Assembly: GCA_020852755.1 (NCBI GenBank)
Contig: JADZAF010000263.1
Location: 1 to 34,425 of the forward strand
Source: Bryobacterales bacterium
GTDB taxonomy: Bacteria; Acidobacteriota; Terriglobia; Bryobacterales; Bryobacteraceae
DNA: 34,425 nucleotides
Direction of reading: 5' to 3'
Part shown: one piece after another, positions 25,298-33,662 of the stretch
How the letters are laid out: the number at the start of each line of letters is the position of its first letter
How positions within the stretch are numbered: position 1 is the stretch's first letter
Position numbers and translations under genes: made by a program
Notes under the pieces: generated by a model
Database searches by the model: none
What the model was told of the DNA's origin: nothing
The model's input: only the letters and a program-made list of their open reading frames with translations

Positions 25298-26313
25298 ACC
25301 CACTCCCAGTCCCGCAGCCAGCTGTAACCGGCGGGCAGATTGCGCCACATGGCGGCGGTCTCCCTGTGGAAGCGCGCCGCTTCGGCCCGATCGAACCGGC
25401 GCCGCTCTCTGACGGCCGCTGCCGCGTTTTTCACCTGGTCCACCGTGATCAGCCCCGGAATGGAGGCGCTGAGCACGTCGCAGCACAGGGCGTAGCGCAG
25501 GGCCATGCGCGCCCGCTCGTCGTCTTCCTTGCGGGTGGGAGAGTCGGGCTCTCCGCGCGATGCGAACAGCGTGCCGCTGGCGAACGGCTTGATGCCGATG
25601 AATCCGACGTCGTGCCGGCGCAAAGCGGTGAACATGCTGCCCGCGGGCTTCTCCTTGCTTCCCGCCGCGTAGGGCGTCACCACCACTTCGAGCTGCGGGT
25701 AGCGGGCCGCAGCCTGCGCGATCCAGGGACGGTGGTGTCCCGAGATCCCCGTAAAGCGCGCCTTGCCGCTCTTCTTGCCCCACTCCAGGGCTTCCATGAT
25801 GGTCTCGATCTCCCGTTCCGTGTGGCGGCTGCACTGTTCCCGCAGGGTGATGCGCCACAGGTCAACGTGGTCGAGGCCCGCTTTCATCAGCCCGTCGTCG
25901 AGCCCCTGCTTCAAACGCTCGACCGAGCCCGCGATGGCCGGGTCGCGGCCCATGGTCCAGTCGAAGCCGAAGTAGATCTCCTTGCGCCGGCCCTTGAGCG
26001 CCTCCGCATAGGCCGCCACTTCGCCCGCCGAGCAGGCATCCACGTAGTTGATGCCGTGCTCCAGGCAGGCCCGCATCACCTCGCGGCGGTTCCTCTTGAA
26101 GTCCTCGCTGCCGGGTTTGAAGGGGATCCGCTTCCAATGGCCGCCGATGCTCACCGCCGAGATCATGAGGCCGGTGCGCCCCAGGCGGCGGTACTCCATG
26201 TCGGGGTTGTAGCTGCGGGTCCTGCTCGGGTCGGGCTGCGCCCGCAGGCTGCCGGCCGCCAGAGCGGCGGCGCCGCTGCGGATGAAAGTGCGTCGCGAAG
26301 AGAGGGAGTTCAT
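25294..26313 (-). CDS. Tat-exported aldo/keto reductase-like protein with altered active site
   Basis: A 339-residue protein with a twin-arginine signal (S-R-R-T-F-I-R-S-G-A-A-A-L-A-A-G, 6-21). The barrel start Y-R-R-L-G-R-T-G-L-M-I-S-A-V-S-I-G-G (41-58) and later L-D-H-V-D-L-W-R (147-154) and G-K-A-R-F-T-G-I-S-G-H-H (183-194) place it in the aldo/keto reductase superfamily. By eye, D92 matches the tetrad aspartate, but the tyrosine five residues on is G97, the lysine position falls in F-G-F-D-W (D118), and the histidine position is T156. So only one of four catalytic residues is kept and ordinary NADPH-dependent carbonyl reduction is doubtful. It lies 10 bp after the ThuA-like gene and overlaps the ceramidase-like gene by 4 bp. 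Confidence 0.82.
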   Translation of the reverse strand: MNSLSSRRTFIRSGAAALAAGSLRAQPDPSRTRSYNPDMEYRRLGRTGLMISAVSIGGHWKRIPFKPGSEDFKRNRREVMRACLEHGINYVDACSAGEVAAYAEALKGRRKEIYFGFDWTMGRDPAIAGSVERLKQGLDDGLMKAGLDHVDLWRITLREQCSRHTEREIETIMEALEWGKKSGKARFTGISGHHRPWIAQAAARYPQLEVVVTPYAAGSKEKPAGSMFTALRRHDVGFIGIKPFASGTLFASRGEPDSPTRKEDDERARMALRYALCCDVLSASIPGLITVDQVKNAAAAVRERRRFDRAEAARFHRETAAMWRNLPAGYSWLRDWEWV

Positions 26314-26323
26314 CGGTTGATCC

Positions 26324-27190
26324 TCAGAGAGCCAGCCGGCCGGCGAACGGAGTCGCTTCCTTCAAGTTGGGCTTGATGTCGTACTCCGCTTCGCCCAGCG
26401 CCCAGGCGATTCCTCCCAGCGCGATGGCCTGGAAGAAGGGATTGGTCCAGACATCCTCGCGGTGTCCCAGCGAGGTGTAGAAGACGCGCCCGAGCCCGTG
26501 CCTGCGGGCCCAGGTGATGGGGAAGTCGGGGCGGCGGTAGCAGTCGCCCTTCATCATCTGCGTTTCCTGCACCAGGATCACGTGCAGGTCCGGAGCGAAG
26601 TTCTTGTGCGTGTACCACTCTTCGGTGAAGGCGAGGGCTTCCGCGCAGCCCAGGCTGCCGGCGCCGGGGAAGCGCGAGGTCAGCACGATGGACGCCTCCT
26701 GCTGCTCCCCGTGAGTAACGAACTCGCCGCCCAGCATGGCGATGTACGGGTCGACCTGCGCCTGCGCCCGGTCGCGCGGTCCGGCCGAGTGGAAGGTATC
26801 CGAGGCGGCGTGGAATCCGACGAAAGCCTTGCCGCCCGAGACCGCGTCGAGCAGCCGCTGCTTGCCGGCCGGGGTCATGGGCACGCCACCGTCCTTGCCG
26901 GCCTGCGTCAGGTCGCCGGAGGTGTAGAAGACGACCGCGTCGTAGGCATCCAGGCCGCGGTCGAACACCCGGCCGTCCTTGGTCGACTCCACCTCGAAGC
27001 CCGCCCGCCTGCCCATCTCCATCAGGCAGCGCTCGGAATGGCTCGGCTTGCCGCCCACCCGCTTGACCACCGAGTGCTCGAACCCGGAGCTCAGCGTGAA
27101 GTAGAGCAGCTTCTTCTTTCGCACCTGGGCCCGGGCGGCCAGGCCGAGGAAAGCGGAGGAAACAACCCGCAGGGCGTCGCGGCGTCTCAT
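26324..27190 (-). CDS. Exported ThuA domain-containing protein
   Basis: A 288-residue protein. I chose ATG 27190 (M-R-R-R-D-A-L-R-V-V-S-S-A-F-L-G-L-A-A-R-A-Q), which gives a Tat-type signal; the longer frame to 27226 adds residues without a reason. The core is a ThuA / glutamine-amidotransferase-like fold: Y-F-T-L-S-S-G-F-E-H, D-A-V-V-F-Y-T-S-G-D-L-T near 80-90, G-K-A-F-V-G-F-H-A-A-S-D-T-F, and near the C-terminus G-R-V-F-Y-T-S-L-G-H-R-E-D-V-W. ThuA-like proteins occur widely in Acidobacteria and Planctomycetes beside sugar or oligosaccharide genes; in Rhizobium ThuA relates to trehalose use, but biochemistry of exported forms is unsettled. It follows the glycosylase gene by 39 bp and precedes the AKR-like gene by 10 bp. 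Confidence 0.87.
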   Translation of the reverse strand: MRRRDALRVVSSAFLGLAARAQVRKKKLLYFTLSSGFEHSVVKRVGGKPSHSERCLMEMGRRAGFEVESTKDGRVFDRGLDAYDAVVFYTSGDLTQAGKDGGVPMTPAGKQRLLDAVSGGKAFVGFHAASDTFHSAGPRDRAQAQVDPYIAMLGGEFVTHGEQQEASIVLTSRFPGAGSLGCAEALAFTEEWYTHKNFAPDLHVILVQETQMMKGDCYRRPDFPITWARRHGLGRVFYTSLGHREDVWTNPFFQAIALGGIAWALGEAEYDIKPNLKEATPFAGRLAL

Positions 27191-27229
27191 TGCCCTGTTA
27201 TCAGCCAGGCAGGAGGCGCGAGTCAAGCT

Positions 27230-27925
27230 TCAGTCGAAGACGAAGTGCAGGACCTTCTTGAGGTCCTCCCAGGCTTCGCGCTTGGCGTTCTGGTTGTACG
27301 GGCGCAGCAGATAGGACGGGTGGTAGGTGACCATGACGGGGATACCGCGCCACTGGTGCCAGCCTCCGCGCAGCCTGGTGACGCCCTCGCGTGTGTTCAA
27401 CAGGTACTTGGCGGCGGTGGAGCCCAGCGCGCAGATGGCGGCCGGGCGGATGACTTCGAGCTGCCGGGAGAGGAACTGCCCGCAGATCTCGGCCTCGTCG
27501 GGCTCCGGGGTGCGGTTGCCCGGGGGCCGGCACTTGACCACGTTGCAGATGTAGACGTCCGCGCGGGTAAGCGGGATGCCTTCCTTGCGCGCGGTGCCCT
27601 CGATCATCTGGGTGAGCAACTGCCCGGCGCGGCCCACGAAAGGCACGCCCTGGGCGTCTTCGTCGGCTCCGGGGCCCTCGCCGACGAAGACCAGGCGGGC
27701 CTGCTCGTTGCCGGAGCCGAACACGATCTTCGAGCGTCCCTCGTGCAGGCGGCAGCGCCGGCAGTCGCCGATATCCAGGCGGATGGCGGCGAGCGAGTCT
27801 CCGGAAGCCGGAGCGGCCGGGTCCGCTTCAGCGGCGGGTGCGGGCCGGGGCGCGCGGCGGTAGATCTGTTTGACGCCGAGGTCCCGGTAGAACTCGAGCC
27901 GGCGGCGGACTTCGTCAGCGTTCAT
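27230..27925 (-). CDS. Family 4 uracil-DNA glycosylase
   Basis: A 231-residue protein. ATG 27925 (M-N-A-D-E-V-R-R-R-L) is preferred because the longer frame lies inside coaBC and is basic shadow sequence; the overlap with coaBC is then 11 bp. It has the four cysteines of the iron-sulfur site of type 4 enzymes: C55 and C58 (D-C-R-R-C), C132 (V-K-C-R-P-P) and C148, with the usual spacing. Motif A reads G-E-G-P-G-A-D-E-D (82-90), and the C-terminal H-P-S-Y-L-L-R (202-208) is the leucine-loop motif. The linker at about 25-48 is rich in alanine and proline. It excises uracil arising from cytosine deamination, starting base-excision repair. Symbol not assigned because several names are in use. Confidence 0.94.
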   Translation of the reverse strand: MNADEVRRRLEFYRDLGVKQIYRRAPRPAPAAEADPAAPASGDSLAAIRLDIGDCRRCRLHEGRSKIVFGSGNEQARLVFVGEGPGADEDAQGVPFVGRAGQLLTQMIEGTARKEGIPLTRADVYICNVVKCRPPGNRTPEPDEAEICGQFLSRQLEVIRPAAICALGSTAAKYLLNTREGVTRLRGGWHQWRGIPVMVTYHPSYLLRPYNQNAKREAWEDLKKVLHFVFD

Positions 27926-29150
27926 CGAGGGCATGCAGGGCAAGGCGCAGCTTGAGCGCCTCGTCGAAAATGCGGCCGGCCACCACGCGCTTGGGCGCGC
28001 GGCCGAGTTCAAGAACCTCGCCGGTGCGCAGGGCCAGGATCACTTCGTTCTCCTCGGCATCGAAGCCGGTGCCCTCGCGGCCGACCAGGTTGCCCGCGAC
28101 CATATCGCAGTTCTTGGTCTGGAGCTTGCGGCGGGCTTCCTGGCGGAGGTTTTCGGTTTCGGCGGCGAAGCCGATGAGCAGGCGGCCGCCCTTGGCGCGG
28201 CCGACCTCGGCGAGAATATCCGGAGTCGGGTCCAGGGCCAGGGAGAGCCGGGCGGCGGTCTTCTTGATCTTCTGCTCCGGGACGCTGGCGAGGTGAAAGT
28301 CGGCCACGGCGGCGGCCTTGATGATGATGGTGGCGGGCTCGAGGTTCGCCAGCACGGCCTCGCGCATCTCGGAGGCGGTGCGCACGCGCACCACGCGGAC
28401 GCCGGCCGGCTCGGCCAGGTTCACGGGACCGGAGACCAGGATCACCCGGGCGCCGCGTTCGGCAGCGGCTTCGGCCAGGGCGTAGCCCATGCGGCCGCTG
28501 GAACGGTTGGAGATGAAGCGCACCGGATCGAGCGGCTCCTGGGTGGGACCGGCGGTGATGAGCACGGTTTCGCCTTCCAGGTCGCGGCGCGGGTGCAACT
28601 CCTGCCAGACGGCCTCGGCGATGGTCTCGGGGTCCGCCAGGCGGCCGGGGCCGATCATCCCGCAGGCCAGAAAGCCGTCCTCGGGATCGACGATGCGATG
28701 CCCGCGGGCGCGCAGCGTTTCCAGGTTGGCCGCGGTGGCGGGGTGGCGCCACATGTTGGTGTTCATGGCGGGGGCCAGGACTACCCGTCCGGTGAACGCC
28801 AGGTAGAGGGTGGTGAGGAAATCGGTGGCCAGGCCGTGGGCGAACTTGGCCATCAGGTCGGCGGTGGCCGGCGCCACCACCAGCACCCCGGCCTCCTGGC
28901 CCACACCGATGTGCTCGACGGCGCTGGAAAGGGTGGCCTCGGGGCTGGCCGAAGAAAACATGTCCGTAATCACCCGGCGGCCGGTAAGGGAGGCAAAGGT
29001 GAGCGGGCGGACAAATTCCTGGGCCGCGGCGGTCATGACCACCTGGACGGCCAAGTCTCGCTGCACGAGGGCGCGGGCCAGCTCAGCGGCCTTGTACGCG
29101 GCAATCCCGCCTCCGATTCCCAGAAGGACCGTGCCGCCGGGGCCGCTCAT
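27915..29150 (-). CDS. coaBC: Bifunctional phosphopantothenoylcysteine decarboxylase / phosphopantothenate-cysteine ligase
   Basis: A 411-residue protein of normal length. The CoaC half (1-188) binds FMN (G-I-G-G-G-I-A-A-Y-K-A, 11-21) and carries the decarboxylase residues H80, N130 (P-A-M-N-T-N-M-W) and C163 (L-A-C-G-M-I-G-P-G). The CoaB half (about 193-405) starts with L-I-T-A-G-P-T-Q-E-P-L-D-P-V-R-F-I-S-N, the CTP-binding segment, and includes S-S-G-R-M-G. Both activities make 4'-phosphopantetheine from 4'-phosphopantothenate and cysteine in coenzyme A synthesis. It lies 1 bp after rpoZ, the order gmk-rpoZ-coaBC being conserved in many bacteria, and overlaps the glycosylase gene by 11 bp. 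Confidence 0.96.
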   Translation of the reverse strand: MSGPGGTVLLGIGGGIAAYKAAELARALVQRDLAVQVVMTAAAQEFVRPLTFASLTGRRVITDMFSSASPEATLSSAVEHIGVGQEAGVLVVAPATADLMAKFAHGLATDFLTTLYLAFTGRVVLAPAMNTNMWRHPATAANLETLRARGHRIVDPEDGFLACGMIGPGRLADPETIAEAVWQELHPRRDLEGETVLITAGPTQEPLDPVRFISNRSSGRMGYALAEAAAERGARVILVSGPVNLAEPAGVRVVRVRTASEMREAVLANLEPATIIIKAAAVADFHLASVPEQKIKKTAARLSLALDPTPDILAEVGRAKGGRLLIGFAAETENLRQEARRKLQTKNCDMVAGNLVGREGTGFDAEENEVILALRTGEVLELGRAPKRVVAGRIFDEALKLRLALHALDER

Positions 29151-29151
29151 C

Positions 29152-29409
29152 TCAGTACGTCTCAGGTTCCGGCTCGGCGACCTCGGCTTCGGGTTCCTCG
29201 CCGGGCAGATTGTACTTCACCAGACCGCGCCGCACCTCCTCCATGGCGATCACGGTGGGCTTCTTCAGAGACGTGGGCAACACGGGGCGGGCGCCGGCCT
29301 GCAACTGCCGGGCGCGCTTGGCGGCCACGATGATGAAGCGATAGGTGCTCTGCTCCGGGTCGTCCGGGATGGTGCAGAAGGCGTTGTTGCGGGGAACGAT
29401 TTCAGACAT
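29152..29409 (-). CDS. rpoZ: DNA-directed RNA polymerase omega subunit
   Basis: An 85-residue protein starting at ATG 29409 in a TGATG overlap with gmk and a GAGGAG site; a TTG one codon further up is possible but unlikely. The omega core is recognisable: the central helix T-Y-R-F-I-I-V-A-A-K-R-A-R-Q-L and the K-K-P-T-V-I-A-M-E-E-V-R-R-G segment. The family core is followed by an acidic, glutamate-rich tail (E-E-P-E-A-E-V-A-E-P-E-P). Omega helps assembly of the beta' subunit and can form part of a ppGpp site. Position after gmk is the classical order. Confidence 0.93.
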   Translation of the reverse strand: MSEIVPRNNAFCTIPDDPEQSTYRFIIVAAKRARQLQAGARPVLPTSLKKPTVIAMEEVRRGLVKYNLPGEEPEAEVAEPEPETY

Positions 29410-30020
29410 CAAAACTCCTCGGTGAAGGTTTCCAGGATAGGGCGGACCTGCTCCTCCATCCTGGCGCGCCGCACGCGTTCGGCCCGGACAATGGCGGCCA
29501 GGGTTTCGGCGGACTTGTCCAGATCATTATTGACGATCACGTAATCGTAGGCGCTGTAATTCCGGATTTCGCGGGCGGCGTCATGCAACCGACGGGCGAT
29601 GACCTCCTCGGCGTCCTCGGACCGGGCGCGCAGGCGCTGTTCGAGGATTTGACGCGAAGGGGCCAGAATGAAAATCGAAACGGCTTCCGGAATCCGACTC
29701 TTCAATTGTGCCGCACCTTGGACATCGATGTCGAGTACCAGGTCGCAGCCGGACTGGCGGGCGCGATCCAGCTCGCTGCGATGGGTGCCGTAGAAGTTGC
29801 CGAAGACCTCGGCCCACTCGAGGAACTCGCCGCGCTCCACGGCGGAGAGGAATTCCTGGCGCGTAACGTATTGATACGTTTCGCCCGGGCACTCCTGGCC
29901 GCGGGGCGCGCGGGTGGTGAAGGAGATGGAGAACCGGAGGGAAGGAACTTCGTCCAGGAGGCGGGCCACCAGGGTGGACTTACCCGAGCCCGAGGGAGCC
30001 GAGATGATGAAGACAATCAT
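29409..30020 (-). CDS. gmk: Guanylate kinase
   Basis: A 203-residue protein of typical length. The P-loop A-P-S-G-S-G-K-S-T lies at 8-16, and the GMP-binding part reads S-I-S-F-T-T-R-A-P-R then G-E-T-Y-Q-Y-V and E-W-A-E-V-F-G-N-F-Y-G-T. V-L-D-I-D-V-Q-G-A follows, as in all members. The enzyme transfers phosphate from ATP to GMP, giving GDP for the guanine nucleotide pool. It overlaps yicC by 4 bp upstream and rpoZ by 1 bp downstream, the widespread yicC-gmk-rpoZ arrangement. Confidence 0.97.
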   Translation of the reverse strand: MIVFIISAPSGSGKSTLVARLLDEVPSLRFSISFTTRAPRGQECPGETYQYVTRQEFLSAVERGEFLEWAEVFGNFYGTHRSELDRARQSGCDLVLDIDVQGAAQLKSRIPEAVSIFILAPSRQILEQRLRARSEDAEEVIARRLHDAAREIRNYSAYDYVIVNNDLDKSAETLAAIVRAERVRRARMEEQVRPILETFTEEF

Positions 30021-30907
30021 TCCAGGTTGAGGGCCTGCTCGCGGATCTTATCGATCTCCGCCTTGGCGGCCAGGGCCAGCTCGGTGATTTTCAGCCCGAT
30101 CTCGGCCAGGCCGCTGGTTTTGGAAAGCACGGTGTTGCTCTCGCGGTTCATTTCCTGCAGCAGGAAGTCGAGTTTCTTGCCGACCTCGCCGCCGGCCTTG
30201 AGCAACTCCTCGAGTTCGGCGGCGTGGGTTTTCAGGCGGGCCAGCTCCTCGCTGATATCGCTGCGCTCGGCCAGCAGGGCGGCCTCCTGGGCGAGGCGCT
30301 GAGGATCGGCGCCGGCCCCCCGCAGCAGTTCGCCCAGCCGCTGCTTCAGGCGGCGCTGGAAGGCGGCGGTGGCCTGGCCGCGGATCTGCTCCATCTCGGC
30401 GGCCTGGCGGCGGACGGCGGCGGAGCGCGTTTTCAGTTCGGCCGCGATCTCCCGGCCCTCGCGGGCGCGAAAGGCGTTGAGGGTCTCCAAGGCCTCGTCC
30501 ATCACCTGGCAGAGCATCTGCTCGAAGTCGGCATCCAGGTCCACGGTCTCGGCCCGGAACATGTCGGGGACGCGCAGGGCGGCGTTCAGATCGGGGCGGC
30601 TGTCGAGGTTGAACTCGGCGCGGGCCTGCTCGAAGGCGTGGAGATAAGCCTCCAGCAGCGGGCGGTTCAGGGCGGCCCGGATGCAGCCTCCGGCGCGCAG
30701 GAAGGAGACCTGGATCTGAAGATGGCCCCGCTTGACGCGCTCCTTCACCAGGCTGCGCAGGGCGGGCTCGAAGGGGTCCAGCTCCGGGGCGAGGTGGAAG
30801 TGGAGGTCGAGGCCGCGGTGGTTGACGCTCTTGATGGTGACGACGACCTCGCCATCGGAGGTCGGCTTGCGTACCCGGGCGTAGCCGGTCATGCTGCGGA
30901 CGGTCAT
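30017..30907 (-). CDS. YicC/YloC family endoribonuclease
   Basis: A 296-residue protein beginning M-T-V-R-S-M-T-G-Y-A-R, the invariant start of this family, followed by K-S-V-N-H-R-G-L-D-L-H-F. The second half is helical, with the E-E-L-A-R-L-K-T-H segment and the conserved C-terminal G-K-K-L-D-F-L-L-Q-E-M-N-R-E-S-N-T. E. coli YicC has been reported as an endoribonuclease taking part in RNA decay. It starts in an ATGA overlap with the stop of the ABC exporter gene and ends 4 bp inside gmk, so all three are cotranscribed. Confidence 0.95.
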   Translation of the reverse strand: MTVRSMTGYARVRKPTSDGEVVVTIKSVNHRGLDLHFHLAPELDPFEPALRSLVKERVKRGHLQIQVSFLRAGGCIRAALNRPLLEAYLHAFEQARAEFNLDSRPDLNAALRVPDMFRAETVDLDADFEQMLCQVMDEALETLNAFRAREGREIAAELKTRSAAVRRQAAEMEQIRGQATAAFQRRLKQRLGELLRGAGADPQRLAQEAALLAERSDISEELARLKTHAAELEELLKAGGEVGKKLDFLLQEMNRESNTVLSKTSGLAEIGLKITELALAAKAEIDKIREQALNLE

Positions 30908-32730
30908 AGGTCGGGGGTCCCCGCCACGGCGAACTGCAGGTCGTGCAGGCGCTGGTAGATGCCGCCGCCGTTCACCAGGCCGTCGTGGGTGCCGGTTTCC
31001 ACGATGCGGCCCCTCTCCATGACGGCGATCTTGTCGGCGCGGCGAATGGTGGAGAGGCGGTGGGCGATGACGATGACGGTGCGCTGGGCCATGAGGTTGG
31101 CGAGGGCCTGCTGGACAAGCATCTCGGACTCGGTATCGAGGTGCGAGGTAGCCTCGTCGAGGATAAGGATGGGGGCGTTCTTGAGCAGGGCGCGGGCGAT
31201 GGCCAGGCGCTGGCGCTGGCCGCCGCTCAGCTTGACGCCGCGCTCGCCGATGACGGTCTGGTAGCCCTGGGGCAGCTGGCGGATGAACTCGTCGGCCAGG
31301 GCGTTGCGGGCGGCCTCGCGTATGGCCTCGGGATCCACGTCCGGGCGGCCGTAGGCGATGTTGGCGGCGACGGTGTCGTTAAAGAGAAAGGTGTCCTGGG
31401 CCACCAGGCCGATCTTGCGGCGCAGGGAGGAGAGGGTGAACTCGCGTATATCGCAGCCGTCGATGCGCACCGCGCCGGAGGCGGGATCGTAGAAGCGCGG
31501 CAGCAGGCCCACCAGGGTGGATTTCCCCGCTCCGCTGGGGCCCACCAGGGCCACCACTTCCCCGGCCTTCACCTCGAGGCAAACGGACTGGAGCTGAAAG
31601 CTGTGGGGCGAGTTGGGGTATTGGAACCACACATTATCGAAGACGATTCCGTTGGTGAACCCGGCCAGGGCGCGGGCGGCGGGCAGGTCGCGGACCTCCT
31701 CGACACGGCCGAGATACTCGAAGACGCGCTGCGAAGCGCCCAGGGCCTGCTGGAAGATGTTGTGGATCCCGGTGAGGCGCTTGACCGGCTCATAGAGCAT
31801 GAGCAGGGCGACCACGAAGCTCATGAACTGGCCGGAGGTCAGGTTGCCGGACTTGATCTGGATGCGGGCGTAGGTCAGGAGGCCCACGATGGTGAGGGCG
31901 GCGAACCACTCGATGAGGGGCGAAGCCATGGCCTGCTGGAGAACGTAGCGCAGGTTGCTCTTGAGCAGGCGGTGGGAGGCGGCGCGGAAGCGGCGGGACT
32001 CGAACGGCTCGGCGCCGAAGGCCTTGACCACCTGGTGGCCGCTGAGGGTCTCCTGGAGGATCTGGTTCAGGTCGGCGGCGTGGTCCTGGGCGCGGCGGGT
32101 GGTGCGGCGGATGCGGCGGCCGATGCGCACCGTGGGAACGAGAACGAAGGGCAGCACGGTGAGGCTGACCACCCCGAGCTTCCAGTCCTTATCCATGACC
32201 ACGAAGATCAGCCCGACGGCCACGAAGCTCTGGCGCAGGAGGTCGGCCAGGATGTGGGAGAGGGCCACCTGGATCTTCTCCAGATCGTTCATCACCGAGG
32301 ACATGAGCCGCCCGGTGGAATGGGCCTCGAAGAACGCGGAGCCCTGCTGGAGGATCTTATCGAAGACGGTGTTGCGCAGATCGGTGACGGCGGAGAAGCC
32401 GACGTAGTTGACCAGGTAATTGCCCAGGTAGTCGCAGAGGCCCTTGACGAAGAACACGGCCAGGATGCCGAAGGCCACCATGGTCCAGACGTTATGTATA
32501 GAGGAAGGGACGAGGCGGTCGAGGTAGACCGGGTACTCCAAGACGGGGAGGGTGAAGAGCAGGACGGGGGCTTCGGGAGAGGCGGGGGCCAGGACGCGGT
32601 CGATGATGGGCCGTATGAGCAGGGCGATGGAGGCGTGGGCCATGCCGACGCAGGCCATCAGGAGCACGGAGGCCAGCAGGAGGTACCAGTAGGGGCGGGC
32701 GAAGCGGAGCAGACGGAGCCAGTCTTTCAT
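30904..32730 (-). CDS. MsbA-type lipid ABC exporter (fused permease/ATPase)
   Basis: A 608-residue half-transporter. ATG 32730 (ATGA overlap with the glycosyltransferase stop) is preferred to a GTG two codons upstream. The permease part (1-345) has about six helices, starting with W-Y-L-L-L-A-S-V-L-L-M-A, plus a longer loop at 48-80. The ATPase part has Walker A G-P-S-G-A-G-K-S-T (397-405), signature L-S-G-G-Q (501-505), Walker B I-L-I-L-D-E (521-526) and a V-I-A-H-R-L-S-T switch. Members of this subfamily flip lipid A-core or other lipids across the inner membrane. The neighbouring GT9 heptosyltransferase-like gene strengthens a role in LPS or lipooligosaccharide export. The substrate is an inference from context. 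Confidence 0.9.
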   Translation of the reverse strand: MKDWLRLLRFARPYWYLLLASVLLMACVGMAHASIALLIRPIIDRVLAPASPEAPVLLFTLPVLEYPVYLDRLVPSSIHNVWTMVAFGILAVFFVKGLCDYLGNYLVNYVGFSAVTDLRNTVFDKILQQGSAFFEAHSTGRLMSSVMNDLEKIQVALSHILADLLRQSFVAVGLIFVVMDKDWKLGVVSLTVLPFVLVPTVRIGRRIRRTTRRAQDHAADLNQILQETLSGHQVVKAFGAEPFESRRFRAASHRLLKSNLRYVLQQAMASPLIEWFAALTIVGLLTYARIQIKSGNLTSGQFMSFVVALLMLYEPVKRLTGIHNIFQQALGASQRVFEYLGRVEEVRDLPAARALAGFTNGIVFDNVWFQYPNSPHSFQLQSVCLEVKAGEVVALVGPSGAGKSTLVGLLPRFYDPASGAVRIDGCDIREFTLSSLRRKIGLVAQDTFLFNDTVAANIAYGRPDVDPEAIREAARNALADEFIRQLPQGYQTVIGERGVKLSGGQRQRLAIARALLKNAPILILDEATSHLDTESEMLVQQALANLMAQRTVIVIAHRLSTIRRADKIAVMERGRIVETGTHDGLVNGGGIYQRLHDLQFAVAGTPDL

Positions 32731-33662
32731 GCGCACACCCGCAGGCGGGCCACGGCGTCGAGAACCTGTTCGGTGGTGATGCCGTCGATGTGGTCCGGGG
32801 CGACCAGCACCTCGGCCGAGGCTTTCCAGGGCTGCCAGATGGAGGGGTTGGAGGCGCCGAACAGAACCACGGCGGGGATGTTGAGGGCGGCGGCCATGTG
32901 GGCGGGTCCCGAGTCGTTGCCGATGAAGAGGACGGCTCCGGCCAGCATCCGCATGACGTGGGAGAGGGGGGCTCCGGAGACGGTGCGGAAGCCGGCGAAG
33001 GCGTTGAGGTCCTCGCCGCGTCCGGCGATAAACACGGGCTCGACTCCGGAGGCGCGCAGGTGCCCGGCCACGGCGCGGAAGCGGGAGGCGGGCCAGGTCT
33101 TGGAGGGGTGGGAGGCCAGCGGGTGCAGGACGGCGACGGGGCCGCGGTCGGCGGCCAGGGGCTCGGCGAGGAGGCGGGCGCGGGGGATCTCCGTGCGGGG
33201 GACGCCCAGGTAGAACATGGCCGAGGCGAGGTGCTCGGCGGTGTGGACGGGGCGCTCCTCGCCCAGGATTTCCTGGGCCCGGGGGATGCGGACGTTATAG
33301 ATCCGGGAGAAGCGGAAGTGGGCGAACCCGGCGCGCAGCGGGGCTTCGGAGAACAGGGTCAGCAGGGCGCTGCGGGAGCCGCCGTGCAGGTTGATGCAGA
33401 GGCGGGGGCGCCAGGCGCGCAGCCGTCCGGCGCGGGGGGGCAGCAGGGCATCCACGCCGGGATTGCGCAGGAAGACGGGGTGGAAGGCCTCCTCGGCGAC
33501 CACGGCCACGCGGAGGTCGGGGCGGAAGCCGCGCAGGATTTCGAGGGCGGGCGTGGTCAGGACGCAATCGCCCAGCGAGCGCAGGCGGATGACGGCCACG
33601 CGTTCGCCGCCCGGTACCTGCTGGAGCACGCCAGAGATGCGGCCGCTGCCCGGGAGCGCCAC
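32727..33662 (-). CDS. Glycosyltransferase family 9 (heptosyltransferase-like)
   Basis: A 311-residue protein starting at GTG 33662, directly after the Trm112-like stop and preceded by GAGGAG within that gene's end. The GT9 fold marks are A-V-I-R-L-R-S-L-G-D-C-V-L-T-T-P-A-L (23-40) in the acceptor half and I-G-N-D-S-G-P-A-H-M-A-A-A-L (247-260) in the nucleotide-sugar half; P-S-K-T-W-P (186-191) sits between. Characterised members (WaaC, WaaF, WaaQ) add ADP-heptose to the LPS inner core at the cytoplasmic face. Coupling to an MsbA-type exporter fits core assembly followed by transport. The exact sugar is not shown by the sequence. Confidence 0.88.
   Translation of the reverse strand: MALPGSGRISGVLQQVPGGERVAVIRLRSLGDCVLTTPALEILRGFRPDLRVAVVAEEAFHPVFLRNPGVDALLPPRAGRLRAWRPRLCINLHGGSRSALLTLFSEAPLRAGFAHFRFSRIYNVRIPRAQEILGEERPVHTAEHLASAMFYLGVPRTEIPRARLLAEPLAADRGPVAVLHPLASHPSKTWPASRFRAVAGHLRASGVEPVFIAGRGEDLNAFAGFRTVSGAPLSHVMRMLAGAVLFIGNDSGPAHMAAALNIPAVVLFGASNPSIWQPWKASAEVLVAPDHIDGITTEQVLDAVARLRVCA

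Noticed and set aside
25298..25858. Upstream in-frame extension of the ceramidase-like gene over the AKR-like gene.
   Set aside because: The true start at 25297 is followed by a signal peptide and sits in an ATGA overlap; the extension has shadow composition.
26462..29333. Two long + strand frames (26462-27955 and 27933-29333) opposite thuA-like, glycosylase and coaBC genes.
   Set aside because: Antisense shadows of recognisable genes; composition is low in complexity and no start signal or family motif is present.
29410..29412. TTG start one codon before the rpoZ ATG.
   Set aside because: The ATG at 29409 in a TGATG junction with a ribosome site is the better choice.
30943..33213. Long open frame (756 codons) on the + strand opposite the exporter and GT9 genes.
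   Set aside because: It lies antisense to two well-supported overlapping genes, is extremely rich in Gly, Glu, Ala and Val, and comes from high-GC third positions; no domain is visible.
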